A DNA stretch of 27,564 bases from JAUICS01 sp964384335 (GCA_964384335.1 CAYLKN010000027.1:1-27564), one strand, 5' to 3'; shown: positions 7,979 through 16,031, counted from the stretch's first letter. Numbers and translations are program-made. The notes: a model not told the origin generated them from the letters alone.

Positions 7979-9547
7979 ATGATTAAAATGGAAAAACCAA
8001 CATTCTATATAACGACTGCCATCCACTACGTTAACGGCTCTCCGCATCTTGGGCATGCTTATGAGGAAATACTGACGGATGTCATGGCGCGCTTTAAAAG
8101 ACTGGACGGATATGACGTCCGGTTTTTGACCGGAACTGACGAGCACGGGCAGAAAGTCGCCAAAACCGCAGAAGAACGCGGAATGGAACCCAAACAGCTT
8201 TGTGACACGGTATCTGCAGAATTTATTGATATGTTTAAAAAACTGAACATCTCAAATGATGATTTTATCCGCACAACTGAGGACAGACACCATAAAGCCA
8301 GTCAGGCACTGTGGCTTGCCATTAAGGAAAACAATCCGGACGATATTTACCTTGATAAATATGCGGGATGGTACTCGGTCCGTGATGAAGCCTATTTTGG
8401 TGAGGATGAGCTTCAAACCGGTGATGACGGACAGAAATATACGCAAAGCGGATCCCCGGTTCAATGGATGGAAGAACCGTGCTATTTTTTCCGCCTGTCC
8501 GCATATGCTTCAAGATTGCTTGATCTGTACAGAGAAAGACCTGAGTTTATCGCGCCTGACAGCCGCAGAAATGAAATCGTCGCTTTTGTCGAGCGCGGGC
8601 TTGAAGATGTTTCGATTTCACGAACGACTTTCAAATGGGGTATTCCTGTTCCGGATGATGCCGACCATGTTATGTATGTATGGCTGGATGCACTGACCAA
8701 TTATATAACCGCGCTCGGCTATCCCGACACCCAGGGCGAGTTCTATCAAAAATACTGGCCGGTAAACCATCATGTCATCGGTAAAGATATAACGCGTTTT
8801 CACTGTATATACTGGCCGGCATTTCTGATGGCCGCCAATCTTGAATTACCAAAACAGGTTTTCGCCCACGGATTTATCAACGTGGAGGGACGTAAAATGT
8901 CAAAATCAGTTGGAAATGTGATTTCGCCCCAGGACCTTCTGGACAGTCTGGGTGCAGACCAGACCCGTTATATTTTAATGCGGGATGTCCCGCACGGCCA
9001 GGACGGCAATTTTTCCCAGGAACATGCGGTGCAGAGAATTAACAGTGACCTGGCAAACGGCCTTGGCAATCTGGCTCAGAGAACCCTGTCCATGATTTAT
9101 AAAAACTGTGATATGGCAATCCCCGAACCCGGCATGTTTGAAAAACCTGATCTTGATCTTATGAAGGAAACATACGCGTGCCTTGAGGATATAAGGGGCA
9201 AAGCGGATAAAATGGAGTTTCATCGTGTTCTGGAACGCATATGGCATGTGGTCGGTGAGGCCAATGCCTATATCGACACACAGGCCCCGTGGACGCTCAA
9301 GAAAACCGATTTTGAAAGGATGAAGACGGTGCTTTACGTTCTTGCGGAAGTCATTCGATGCCTTGGCATTCTGGTTTTGCCGTTTATGCCGGAATCGGGC
9401 GGCAAAATACTTGACCAGATCAGAATACCCGCGGATGAAAGAACGTTTGCAAATCTTTGCGAAGATGACTGCGTCAAACCCGGGTGCCCGATTGAAGCCC
9501 CGCAAGGCGTCTTTCCCCGTCTGGAGCTGCAGAGTATTGGCGATTAG
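7979..9547 (+). CDS. metG: methionyl-tRNA synthetase (MetG2 type, without zinc knuckle)
   Basis: 522 residues. It charges tRNA-Met with methionine. The class I signatures are HLGH (residues 23-26) and KMSKS (306-310), with the typical TDEHGQK and ITRFHCIYWPAF segments. In the connective region (about 115-165) there is only a single Cys and no CxxC pair, so this is the zinc-free subtype common in alphaproteobacteria and mycobacteria. There is no C-terminal EMAP/Trbp111-like dimerisation domain; the protein ends after the anticodon-binding helices. The start could also be ATG 7988. It follows holB by 10 nt. Confidence 0.96.
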   Translation: MIKMEKPTFYITTAIHYVNGSPHLGHAYEEILTDVMARFKRLDGYDVRFLTGTDEHGQKVAKTAEERGMEPKQLCDTVSAEFIDMFKKLNISNDDFIRTTEDRHHKASQALWLAIKENNPDDIYLDKYAGWYSVRDEAYFGEDELQTGDDGQKYTQSGSPVQWMEEPCYFFRLSAYASRLLDLYRERPEFIAPDSRRNEIVAFVERGLEDVSISRTTFKWGIPVPDDADHVMYVWLDALTNYITALGYPDTQGEFYQKYWPVNHHVIGKDITRFHCIYWPAFLMAANLELPKQVFAHGFINVEGRKMSKSVGNVISPQDLLDSLGADQTRYILMRDVPHGQDGNFSQEHAVQRINSDLANGLGNLAQRTLSMIYKNCDMAIPEPGMFEKPDLDLMKETYACLEDIRGKADKMEFHRVLERIWHVVGEANAYIDTQAPWTLKKTDFERMKTVLYVLAEVIRCLGILVLPFMPESGGKILDQIRIPADERTFANLCEDDCVKPGCPIEAPQGVFPRLELQSIGD

Positions 9548-9563
9548 CCATTCCTGGTGTGAC

Positions 9564-9589
9564 GGTGTCGGATATAGGTGTCGGATATA
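9564..9589. repeat. 13-bp perfect tandem duplication downstream of metG
   Basis: GGTGTCGGATATA is present twice back to back (9564-9576 and 9577-9589) in the 187-bp gap between metG and tatD. No gene or terminator is evident in that gap. It is probably a replication-slippage product. Confidence 0.8.
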
Positions 9590-9734
9590 CGCCTCTGACT
9601 TTTGGGTGACTGCTTTTCCTATGCGCGTGTAAAAGAGTATGATATACCCTTGATCCGTATGGGGAAGGATTATGCACACGCCAATATGGATTCCCCGGTT
9701 TAAAATTCTTTAATCTGGATTACTTTAAAACATT

Positions 9735-10532
9735 ATGTGGATCGACTCACACTGCCATCTTGATCATGAAAAACTTGCAGACGCGGGACGGCCGGAGGAT
9801 ATTGCCGCTGAATCCCTGAGCAGCGGTGTGCAGGGCATGCTCTCCATTAACTGCCGGATATCGGATGAGTTTCAAAAACTCTATACACTTACGGAAACGC
9901 TTGAAAATGTCTGGTGCACGGTCGGAACACATCCGCACGATGCGTGCGACCCCGCTGAAAAGTCAATTTCTGCGGATGCCATTGCAGAAATTGTCAAAAC
10001 GCACCCGAATGTGATCGGAATAGGGGAGTCGGGCCTTGATTATTATTATAACAACAGCGATCCGGAGGATCAGAAAGAAAGCTTCCGAAAGCACATCCGG
10101 GCCTGTCTTGAAGCCGATGTCCCCCTTATTGTACATGCCAGGGATGCGGATGAGGATATTGCCGCCATATTGAAAGAAGAAGGCGACGGAACAAACCTTA
10201 AGGGAATTATGCACAGCTTCAGTTCCGGCAGGAAACTTGCGGAGGCTGCACTGGCACTGGACTTTCATATATCGTTTTCAGGTATGATCACTTTTAAAAA
10301 GCTTGAGGATTTGCGTGCCATTGCATCAATGGTGCCCAGGAATCGCCTCCTTGTTGAAACTGATGCTCCGTTTCTTGCCCCTGTTCCGCACAGGGGAAAA
10401 ACGAATACGCCTGCCTTTGTTGTCCATACAGGCGCGAAGCTGGCCGAGATTCACCAAATGTCGCCCGAGGATATGGCGGCGATAACAACTGAGAACTTTT
10501 TCAACCTGTTTCCGAAGGCAAAGACGGCATGA
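9735..10532 (+). CDS. tatD: TatD-family metal-dependent DNase/hydrolase
   Basis: 265 residues. TIM-barrel amidohydrolase-superfamily metalloenzyme; TatD proteins show Mg-dependent 3'-5' exonuclease activity. Metal-ligand motifs are visible in order: DSHCHLD (His6, His8), GTHPHD, GIGESGLDYY, PLIVHARDAD, MHSFSS and LLVETDAPFLAP. The protein ends in 'ENFFNLFP', the normal C-terminus. The stop overlaps the ATG of the next gene (ATGA at 10529-10532), so the two are translationally coupled. It lies directly downstream of metG, as is usual in proteobacteria. Confidence 0.95.
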   Translation: MWIDSHCHLDHEKLADAGRPEDIAAESLSSGVQGMLSINCRISDEFQKLYTLTETLENVWCTVGTHPHDACDPAEKSISADAIAEIVKTHPNVIGIGESGLDYYYNNSDPEDQKESFRKHIRACLEADVPLIVHARDADEDIAAILKEEGDGTNLKGIMHSFSSGRKLAEAALALDFHISFSGMITFKKLEDLRAIASMVPRNRLLVETDAPFLAPVPHRGKTNTPAFVVHTGAKLAEIHQMSPEDMAAITTENFFNLFPKAKTA

Positions 10533-11314
10533 CGGGCAAATTCATACTACTGGGATCCGGCAATTCCTCCGGTGTACCGGCAATCGGCAATGACTGGGGC
10601 AAATGCGATCCGGACGAACCCAGAAACCGGCGCACACGACCCGGCGCAGTTGTAGAAAAAGACGACTTTCGTTTGCTTGTGGATATGGGTCCTGACCTGT
10701 CTTACCAGCTGACAAGGGAGGAAATAAAAACCGTTGATGCGGTATTGCTGACCCACGCGCATGCGGATCATGTCAACGGAATTGACGACATCCGCACGAT
10801 CCGTTTCCGCATCGGTTACCCATTGCCGTTATACGGCCTTGGGAAACATATTGACGAACTCGGAAGTCATTTCCCGTATGCTTTCGGCAAGGCAACCAGC
10901 ACGTTTTATAAAGCCTATCTTGAGCCCAAACCGATAAACGAAAAACAAATCGGGTTTCCCTACACGATAGGCCCTGTGGAGTTCACGCCTTTCATGCAGG
11001 ATCACGGGACATGCCGCTCGCTTGGTTTTCGTTTCGGCAGTCTTGGTTATTCCACAGATATGCTCACGCTTGATGAAAAAGCCATTGAGATTTTAAAAGG
11101 CGTGGACACCTGGATTGCCGACGGCGCATCTTACAAAAATCCAAATCCTGTTCACGCAACCCTGGAAGAGGTTTACAGACTTAACAGTATGATAGGCGCA
11201 AAAAAAGTATATATTACGCATCTGCCAAGAAATATGGATTACATGAAGCTGTGTGAAGAACTGCCCGCGGGATACGAACCGGCATATGACGGGCTTGTAA
11301 TCCCTTTTGATTAG
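10529..11314 (+). CDS. PhnP-like metallo-beta-lactamase-fold hydrolase
   Basis: 261 residues. The MBL-fold signature is THAHADHVNG (His76, His78, Asp80, His81), with a later metal-ligand HG in MQDHGTCRSLGF, an Asp in YSTDM and ITHLPR near the end. The N-terminal GSGNSSGVPAIGNDWG...C..DEPRNRRTR pattern is characteristic of the PhnP branch (phosphodiesterase, 5-phosphoribosyl cyclic phosphate in phosphonate degradation). There are no phn genes here, so I do not assign PhnP function; the protein is the conserved 'MBL fold metallo-hydrolase' that follows tatD in alphaproteobacteria and is probably a cyclic-phosphate or nucleotide phosphodiesterase. It overlaps tatD by 4 nt. Confidence 0.9.
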   Translation: MTGKFILLGSGNSSGVPAIGNDWGKCDPDEPRNRRTRPGAVVEKDDFRLLVDMGPDLSYQLTREEIKTVDAVLLTHAHADHVNGIDDIRTIRFRIGYPLPLYGLGKHIDELGSHFPYAFGKATSTFYKAYLEPKPINEKQIGFPYTIGPVEFTPFMQDHGTCRSLGFRFGSLGYSTDMLTLDEKAIEILKGVDTWIADGASYKNPNPVHATLEEVYRLNSMIGAKKVYITHLPRNMDYMKLCEELPAGYEPAYDGLVIPFD

Positions 11315-11612
11315 CCGGGTCCGTTTGATCCGGGCCCTTCCCGCGATGTATATAATTTTTAATATGATCAATCGTACAATTATAAAAGGCTGCAGCAGCA
11401 GAGATTATCTTCATTTCATATCTTTCATATACTCTTAACGCCGCTTTTGCTTTATCAAAAGCTGCTTTCAATATAAGTTTTGAGTCACCAAAAACGATTT
11501 CAGTGTCGTTAATAAACTTGGTAATTACTGTATATCCCTTTGATTGTCTTAATTTTTCTGCTTGTATTTCAAGCTTATTCGTATATTCATTATCATCATT
11601 AATTTTTCTCAC
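11214..11612 (-). CDS. hypothetical small protein in AT-rich spacer, possibly a decayed gene
   Basis: Not recognised. From GTG 11612 the frame gives about 132 residues. The first 85 or so are a plausible Lys/Glu-rich helical protein (KLEIQAEKLRQSKGY, FDKAKAALRVYERYEMK). The last third runs antisense through the end of the MBL gene and reads like noise, so the true 3' end is probably lost. A promoter-like TTGACA/TAAGAT pair lies just upstream. The longest version of the frame begins at a TTG (11660) that is part of that -35 box, so I prefer GTG 11612, although it has no visible ribosome-binding site. It could be a spurious frame in AT-rich DNA. Confidence 0.3.
   Translation of the reverse strand: MRKINDDNEYTNKLEIQAEKLRQSKGYTVITKFINDTEIVFGDSKLILKAAFDKAKAALRVYERYEMKIISAAAAFYNCTIDHIKNYIHRGKGPDQTDPANQKGLQARHMPVRIPRAVLHTASCNPYFLADA
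11317..11337 (+). terminator. hairpin after the MBL gene, possible terminator
   Basis: GGGTCCG / CGGGCCC (one G-U pair) around a TTTGATC loop, 3 nt after the stop codon. There is no T-run after it (TTCCCGC), so intrinsic termination would be weak. Confidence 0.35.
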
Positions 11613-11632
11613 CGTATTTAACAACAGATAAT

Positions 11633-11660
11633 ATCTTATGTAAATATAAAGTATTGTCAA
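11633..11660 (-). promoter_or_regulatory. promoter-like sequence for the minus-strand small ORF
   Basis: Reading on the minus strand: TTGACA (11660-11655), 16-bp spacer, TAAGAT (11638-11633). The -35 is a full consensus match. It directs transcription into the small AT-rich frame at 11612-11214. Confidence 0.4.
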
Positions 11661-11685
11661 GTTATTATATAGTCCTATAAATTTT

Positions 11686-11714
11686 TTGATGTAATAAATT
11701 TTTTTAAATATTAA
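11686..11714 (+). promoter_or_regulatory. promoter-like sequence for tRNA-Pro
   Basis: TTGATG (11686-11691), 17-bp spacer, TATTAA (11709-11714), placing the start near 11721, just ahead of the tRNA at 11728. The surrounding DNA is extremely AT-rich, which raises the chance of a fortuitous match. Confidence 0.4.
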
Positions 11715-11727
11715 AAAATTATCTTAT

Positions 11728-11804
11728 CGGGGTGTAGCGCAGCCTGGTAGCGCGCATCGTTCGGGACGATGAGGCCGCAGGTTCAAGTCCTGCCACCCCG
11801 ACCA
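11728..11804 (+). tRNA. tRNA-Pro (anticodon CGG)
   Basis: Acceptor stem CGGGGTG/CACCCCG, discriminator A and encoded CCA. The anticodon stem CATCG/CGATG encloses loop TTCGGGA, giving anticodon CGG (reads CCG). The T loop is TTCAAGT. 77 nt including CCA. A 56-bp repeat begins 9 nt after the CCA. Confidence 0.97.
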
Positions 11805-11812
11805 TGCGAATC

Positions 11813-11868
11813 AAGGTCCAGCCCGGACACATGGGTAACATATTGTTAGTGAGACATAGGTAACAGTT
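11813..11868. repeat. 56-bp repeat copy 1, downstream of tRNA-Pro
   Basis: It begins AAGGTCCAGCCCGGACACAT and is identical over 56 bp to the sequence at 27509-27564, where the window ends. Both copies lie just 3' of a tRNA gene, 8 nt after the CCA of tRNA-Pro and 7 nt after that of tRNA-Asp. It contains the motifs ATGGGTAACA and ACATAGGTAAC, which resemble termini of IS481-type insertion sequences. No transposase is encoded here. Confidence 0.9.
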
Positions 11869-11901
11869 TTATAGTAAATGGGTTACCTATCTCTCGGGAC
11901 A
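11844..11901. mobile_element. 58-bp IS481-like end pair (solo or miniature remnant)
   Basis: The segment starts TGTTAGTGAGACATAGGTAAC and ends with the reverse complement of TGTCCCGAGAGATAGGTAAC, so imperfect terminal inverted repeats of about 20 bp face each other across a 13-bp AT-rich centre. This is the shape of a deleted insertion sequence or a minimal miniature element. It lies directly in front of nnr and may contribute to its promoter region. The family assignment to IS481 is by resemblance of the TGT...AGGTAAC termini only. Confidence 0.4.
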
Positions 11902-11932
11902 CTCATCAATCCGGCACTATAAATGGTGTTAA

Positions 11933-13375
11933 ATGACTTACGAAATTCTCTCCGGCAAGCAGATGAAAAAGGCGGACGAACTGACCATCCGGGCAGGTAT
12001 GGACGGATATGCCCTGATGCGGAACGCCGGACGCAAACTTGCCGACCGGATACTGGCCGTTCTTGATTTCAGCCAGGTACGGATCCTTTGCGGCCACGGC
12101 AATAACGGCGGTGACGGATTTGTTGCGGCCGTGCATTTGAAGGCTGCGGGCAAGACGGTTTTTGTCTATTCACTGGTCCCCGTTGAAATGCTGACCGGCG
12201 ATGCGGCAAAAGCCGCCAAGGATTGCACATGCCCGATAAGACCTCTGGAAGATCTGCACATAAAAGACGATGACCTGGTTATAGATTCCCTTTTTGGAAC
12301 AGGGTTTCATGGAGAGTTTGATAAAAATATAAAAAAAACACTTCAGTCCATTGAAAACAAAAGAAAAACTGTAAAAATTGCAGCAGTTGATATACCCAGC
12401 GGCGTAAGCGGCTGCACAGCCACGGCGGCGGAAGGAAGTTTAAGAGCAGACATCACGATTACATTCGCCCGCAAGAAAATCGGACATTGCCTGTATCCGG
12501 GTAAAGGGTATTGCGGCACCGTTTTTGTTGAGGATATAGGAATCACGGATGACAGCATCAGTCAAGCCGGTTACAGCGCAATGGAAAACGGACCGGATTT
12601 GTGGAAAGACGCCTTCCCCAAAAAACAGGAGGACGCACATAAATATATCCACGGCAGCGCATTGATCCATGCCGCCCCTCATCTTACCGGCGCAACACGT
12701 CTGGCAGCCGAGGCCTGCGCCAGGTCTGGCGCCGGACTTACGACAGTGCTTTCAGATACGCAAACCGCCGCAATCTATAAAGCCGCCTTGCCCGCTCATA
12801 TTATTGTGAGGAAGGAAGGTGAGGATGCGAAGGCATCCCGGAATCAGTCATGGCAGGATAAAATCAATGTCCGGCTTGTCGGTCCGGGCGGCACGTCTTT
12901 GAAAAGTTTTACGCCTGAACACGGGAAATGGGTGATTGATGCGGATGCGCTGTACCTTATGTCGCCGAAATTGACGCCGGACTGCGTTATCACCCCGCAT
13001 GAAGGCGAATTCAGTAAAATAAGGTCTTTTCAGGATTTTAAAGGGTCGAAACTGGACAGGGCCCGCCTGGCCGCCAAAACAATAAATGCCATTGTTGTTT
13101 TGAAAGGTGCGGATACGGTTATCGTTTCGCCGGACGGACATCATGCTGTTATTAATACGCATACGTCACCTTATCTGGCCTCGGCAGGGACGGGCGACGT
13201 TCTGTCAGGCATGATAACCGGGCTTATAGCCCGCAATATGCAGCCGTTTGAGGCCGCATGCGCCGCAGTATGGATACATGGTGAAGCCGCCAGAGAAACA
13301 GGTCCCGGGCTTGTGGCAGGTGATCTTATTGACAAAATTCCGGCTGTTCTGCACAAAATCCTTGAAATTTCCTAG
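11933..13375 (+). CDS. nnr: bifunctional NAD(P)HX epimerase / ADP-dependent NAD(P)HX dehydratase
   Basis: 480 residues. A repair enzyme for hydrated NAD(P)H. The N-terminal YjeF_N epimerase domain (about 1-215) shows LCGHGNNGGDGF, DSLFGTG and AVDIPSGV. The C-terminal ribokinase-like dehydratase domain (about 235-480) shows HGSALIHAAPHLTGATRLAAEA, VIDADAL, TPHEGEF, VVLKGADTVI and the catalytic SAGTGDVLSGMITG (Asp422). The start ATG 11933 leads straight into the conserved 'ILSGKQMKKADELTI' opening, but no good ribosome-binding site precedes it. The upstream 90 bp is the IS-like repeat, so its promoter may have been altered by insertion. Confidence 0.95.
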   Translation: MTYEILSGKQMKKADELTIRAGMDGYALMRNAGRKLADRILAVLDFSQVRILCGHGNNGGDGFVAAVHLKAAGKTVFVYSLVPVEMLTGDAAKAAKDCTCPIRPLEDLHIKDDDLVIDSLFGTGFHGEFDKNIKKTLQSIENKRKTVKIAAVDIPSGVSGCTATAAEGSLRADITITFARKKIGHCLYPGKGYCGTVFVEDIGITDDSISQAGYSAMENGPDLWKDAFPKKQEDAHKYIHGSALIHAAPHLTGATRLAAEACARSGAGLTTVLSDTQTAAIYKAALPAHIIVRKEGEDAKASRNQSWQDKINVRLVGPGGTSLKSFTPEHGKWVIDADALYLMSPKLTPDCVITPHEGEFSKIRSFQDFKGSKLDRARLAAKTINAIVVLKGADTVIVSPDGHHAVINTHTSPYLASAGTGDVLSGMITGLIARNMQPFEAACAAVWIHGEAARETGPGLVAGDLIDKIPAVLHKILEIS

Positions 13376-13400
13376 GCATTCTGGCTTATGGAGAGGTGAT

Positions 13401-13485
13401 GCGGGTGTGGCGGAATTGGTAGACGCACTGGTTTTAGGTACCAGCGGAGTAATCCGTGGGGGTTCAAGTCCCTCCACCCGCACCA
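13401..13485 (+). tRNA. tRNA-Leu (anticodon UAG)
   Basis: Class II tRNA. Acceptor GCGGGTG/CACCCGC, discriminator A, encoded CCA. The anticodon stem CTGGT/ACCAG encloses TTTAGGT, giving UAG. The variable arm is GCGGAGTAATCCGT and the T loop TTCAAGT. 85 nt. It lies 25 nt downstream of nnr and about 100 nt upstream of tig. Confidence 0.97.
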
Positions 13486-13495
13486 GACGAAAGAA

Positions 13496-13520
13496 ATGAA
13501 GGCAACTGAAAAACCTTCAT
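13496..13520 (+). other. small hairpin between tRNA-Leu and tig
   Basis: ATGAAGG / CCTTCAT, a perfect 7-bp stem with an 11-nt A-rich loop. No U-run follows, so I do not call it a terminator. It could help 3' processing of the tRNA transcript or sit in the tig leader. Confidence 0.35.
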
Positions 13521-13587
13521 AAAACATCTGGTTCGTAAGACAAAAGAAGTTGAAAATAAAAAATCTGAACAAATAAACGGAAAGCAT

Positions 13588-15177
13588 ATGCAGGTTAAAG
13601 AATTGAACAAAGAGGGCCTGAAAACGGAGATGGAAATTACCGTTGCGGCCAGTGAGCTTGATAAAAAAATCGACCAGAAATTGTTGTCACTTGCACCGCA
13701 GGTCAAACTGAAAGGTTTTCGTCCCGGAAAAGCCCCCTTAAAAGTCTTGCGTGCGAATTACGCCCGATCCGTAATGGGTGAGGTACTTGAGCAGGCGGTT
13801 AATGAATCCACACGGGACGCCATGAAAGAAAAAGGGATTACCCCTGCAGGCCAGCCGAAAATAGAAGTTAAAACGTTCGATCAGGGTCAGGATCTTGTCT
13901 ACACGATCGAGGTTGAAAGTTTCCCGGAATTTGAATTGCCTGACTTCAAATCACTCGAAATCGAAAGACAGTATGCCGAAGTGACTGACGAAGAAATTGA
14001 CAAAACGATTGAAAGATTTGCTGAAGCCTACAAGGAAAGCAAACCTGTTGAGGAAGACCGGCCCGCCGTTATCGGTGACATGGTTGAAATCGATTTCACG
14101 GGACAGGCGGATGACGGTACAAAACTACCCGGTATGGACGGAAACGGCGTTAAGCTCGAAATCGGCGCTCAACAGTTTATTCCGGGTTTTGAGGAGCAAC
14201 TCGAAGGTCTGAAAACCGGAGACAAAAAAGAAGTAAAAGTTACGTTCCCTGAAAATTATCAGGAAAAGGCGCTTGCCGGTAAAGACGCCACTTTTAATGT
14301 AACGGTCAAATCTATTGCCGAGCCTGTGCGCCCGGAAATCAATGAAGAGTTTGCCAAAAAATACGGCTATGAAAGTCTTGAAAAGCTTAGAGAAGATGTA
14401 TCGGACAAAATCGGCGCCGAATACGAGAATATGAGCAAATCCAAAATGAAACGCAGGGTTCTCGATCTTCTTGACGCGCAGTATGATTTCGATCTTCCTC
14501 AAAGCAACGTGGAAGAAGAATTCAGAAGTATTGTAAGCCAGGTCGAATCCGAACGGCATCAGTCGGAACATAATCATGATGGTGGCGGGCAAGATGGCGA
14601 AGAGGGGGATTCCCATGCTCATGATCATGCCCACGCGCACCATACCCATGTTACTGATGAGGAGCGCGAAGAATTCCGCGCGATCGCCGCACGCCGTGTG
14701 AAACTCGGTATCCTCCTTGCCAGAATTGGGGAGGAAAATAATCTTAAAGTCAGTGAAGCGGATATCCAGAAAGCCGTTATGAGAGAGGCGGCAAATTATC
14801 CGGGTCAGGAACAGATGATCCAGAATTACTACCGTAACAATCCCAATGCCATGGAAGCCCTGCGCGCCAACATATTCGAGGAATTAACAATGGATTTCAT
14901 CCTTGAACTTGTCCGGAAAACGGACAAAAAAGTTTCCGCAAAAGATCTTGCCAAAGTTGAGGATGATGAAACCGGCGATGACAAGGATCAAAAAAGCGGT
15001 GATACATCCAAAAAAGAGACCGGGAAATCTTCCGCAAAGGAGACTTCCACAAAGGAGACTTCGGCAAAAGCCGCTTCAGAGCCCGAAACCAAAAAGAAAG
15101 AGAAAAAAGAATCGCCGGCAACAGAAAGTAAATCTGCAAAAACAACAAAGTCCTCAAAATCCAAGACGGCGAAGTAA
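13588..15177 (+). CDS. tig: trigger factor (ribosome-associated chaperone, PPIase) with His-rich insert and Lys-rich tail
   Basis: 529 residues, longer than the usual 430-450. The N-terminal ribosome-binding domain carries the signature GFRPGKAP (about residues 44-51). An FKBP-type PPIase domain (about 160-250) has DMVEIDFTGQADDGTKLPG and FIPGFEEQLEGLKTGDKKEVKVTFP. The C-terminal chaperone arms follow. Two additions are unusual: a His-rich segment at residues 324-354 (10 His, with HAHDHAHAHHTH) inserted in the arm region, and an 80-residue tail (about 448-529) made almost wholly of Lys, Ser, Thr, Glu, Ala and Asp. GGAAA 8 nt before ATG 13588 is a good ribosome-binding site. A strong terminator follows, so tig is transcribed apart from clpP. 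Confidence 0.95.
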   Translation: MQVKELNKEGLKTEMEITVAASELDKKIDQKLLSLAPQVKLKGFRPGKAPLKVLRANYARSVMGEVLEQAVNESTRDAMKEKGITPAGQPKIEVKTFDQGQDLVYTIEVESFPEFELPDFKSLEIERQYAEVTDEEIDKTIERFAEAYKESKPVEEDRPAVIGDMVEIDFTGQADDGTKLPGMDGNGVKLEIGAQQFIPGFEEQLEGLKTGDKKEVKVTFPENYQEKALAGKDATFNVTVKSIAEPVRPEINEEFAKKYGYESLEKLREDVSDKIGAEYENMSKSKMKRRVLDLLDAQYDFDLPQSNVEEEFRSIVSQVESERHQSEHNHDGGGQDGEEGDSHAHDHAHAHHTHVTDEEREEFRAIAARRVKLGILLARIGEENNLKVSEADIQKAVMREAANYPGQEQMIQNYYRNNPNAMEALRANIFEELTMDFILELVRKTDKKVSAKDLAKVEDDETGDDKDQKSGDTSKKETGKSSAKETSTKETSAKAASEPETKKKEKKESPATESKSAKTTKSSKSKTAK

Positions 15178-15223
15178 AACCGGGCAAAGCGAGCCTGTGT
15201 GCAAAGAAATTATAAAGGATTTT

Positions 15224-15251
15224 AAGCCGGATTTATGCAAATCCGGCTTTT
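15224..15251 (+). terminator. rho-independent terminator of tig
   Basis: Perfect 11-bp stem AAGCCGGATTT / AAATCCGGCTT with a 4-nt ATGC loop, running into TTTT. This is the clearest intrinsic terminator in the window, 46 nt after the tig stop. Confidence 0.88.
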
Positions 15252-15359
15252 CCATGGAATATTTTTGCACATTTCCGCTTTTATTGGTCTTCACACTATT
15301 GTCTAGAGTTTCCTGACAAGCTAACTTCATAAAATCACAATGGTTAAAAGGCAAAAACA

Positions 15360-16031
15360 ATGACAGAAACAGATCCTTTGGAAATTTATAACAACACGCT
15401 GGTTCCGATGGTTATTGAACAAACCAACCGGGGCGAGAGATCATTCGACATATTCTCACGGCTGCTTAAAGAACGGATTATTTTTCTTACCGGCGGGGTA
15501 AACGATAATGTATCGAGCCTGATTAGTGCTCAGCTTCTGTTTCTGGAATCTGAAAATCCGGATAAGGATATTTCTTTTTACATTAATTCCCCTGGCGGTG
15601 TGGTGACATCTGCCCTGGCCATGTATGATACTATGCAATACATAAAGGCACCCGTATCAACCGTATGTGTCGGACAGGCCGCGTCCGCAGGATCTCTTCT
15701 GCTTACCGCCGGAACAAAAGGAAAGAGATTCAGTCTTCCTCATTCCCGTATAATGTTGCATCAACCATCGGGAGGAGCCCAGGGCATGGCATCCGATATT
15801 GAAATTCAGGCCAAGGAAATACTGCGGATCAGGGAGATTCTCAATAAGATATATGTGAAACATACCGGGCAAAAATTAAACGTTATCGAAAAAACAATGG
15901 ACCGGGATACGTTCATGTCTGCGGATGAGGCAAAAAATTACGGTATCATTGACGAGGTTGTCGAGATGCGCGCCTCGATTTCCAAGGACGGAAAAGGCAA
16001 GGACGAGAAAAACAAAGGGTCTAGTAAATAG
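15360..16031 (+). CDS. clpP: ATP-dependent Clp protease proteolytic subunit
   Basis: 223 residues. Serine protease that forms the double-heptamer barrel used by ClpX or ClpA. The catalytic triad is visible: Ser109 (GQAASAGS), His134 (MLHQPSGG) and Asp183 (MDRDTFMSADEA). ISFYINSPGGVV is the handle/oxyanion region. The N-terminal propeptide region ends near 'VPMVIEQTNRGERS', the normal mature start being around Val16 to Glu19. The C-terminal 15 residues are a Lys/Gly/Ser-rich tail. The AAGG at 15348-15351 is at acceptable spacing from the ATG. The expected downstream partner clpX is not here; lon follows after 168 bp. Confidence 0.96.
   Translation: MTETDPLEIYNNTLVPMVIEQTNRGERSFDIFSRLLKERIIFLTGGVNDNVSSLISAQLLFLESENPDKDISFYINSPGGVVTSALAMYDTMQYIKAPVSTVCVGQAASAGSLLLTAGTKGKRFSLPHSRIMLHQPSGGAQGMASDIEIQAKEILRIREILNKIYVKHTGQKLNVIEKTMDRDTFMSADEAKNYGIIDEVVEMRASISKDGKGKDEKNKGSSK

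Noticed and set aside
8975..9679. 234-aa minus-strand open frame opposite metG
   Set aside because: It is antisense to a clear MetRS gene and has no recognisable protein features; it is a by-product of the codon bias of metG.
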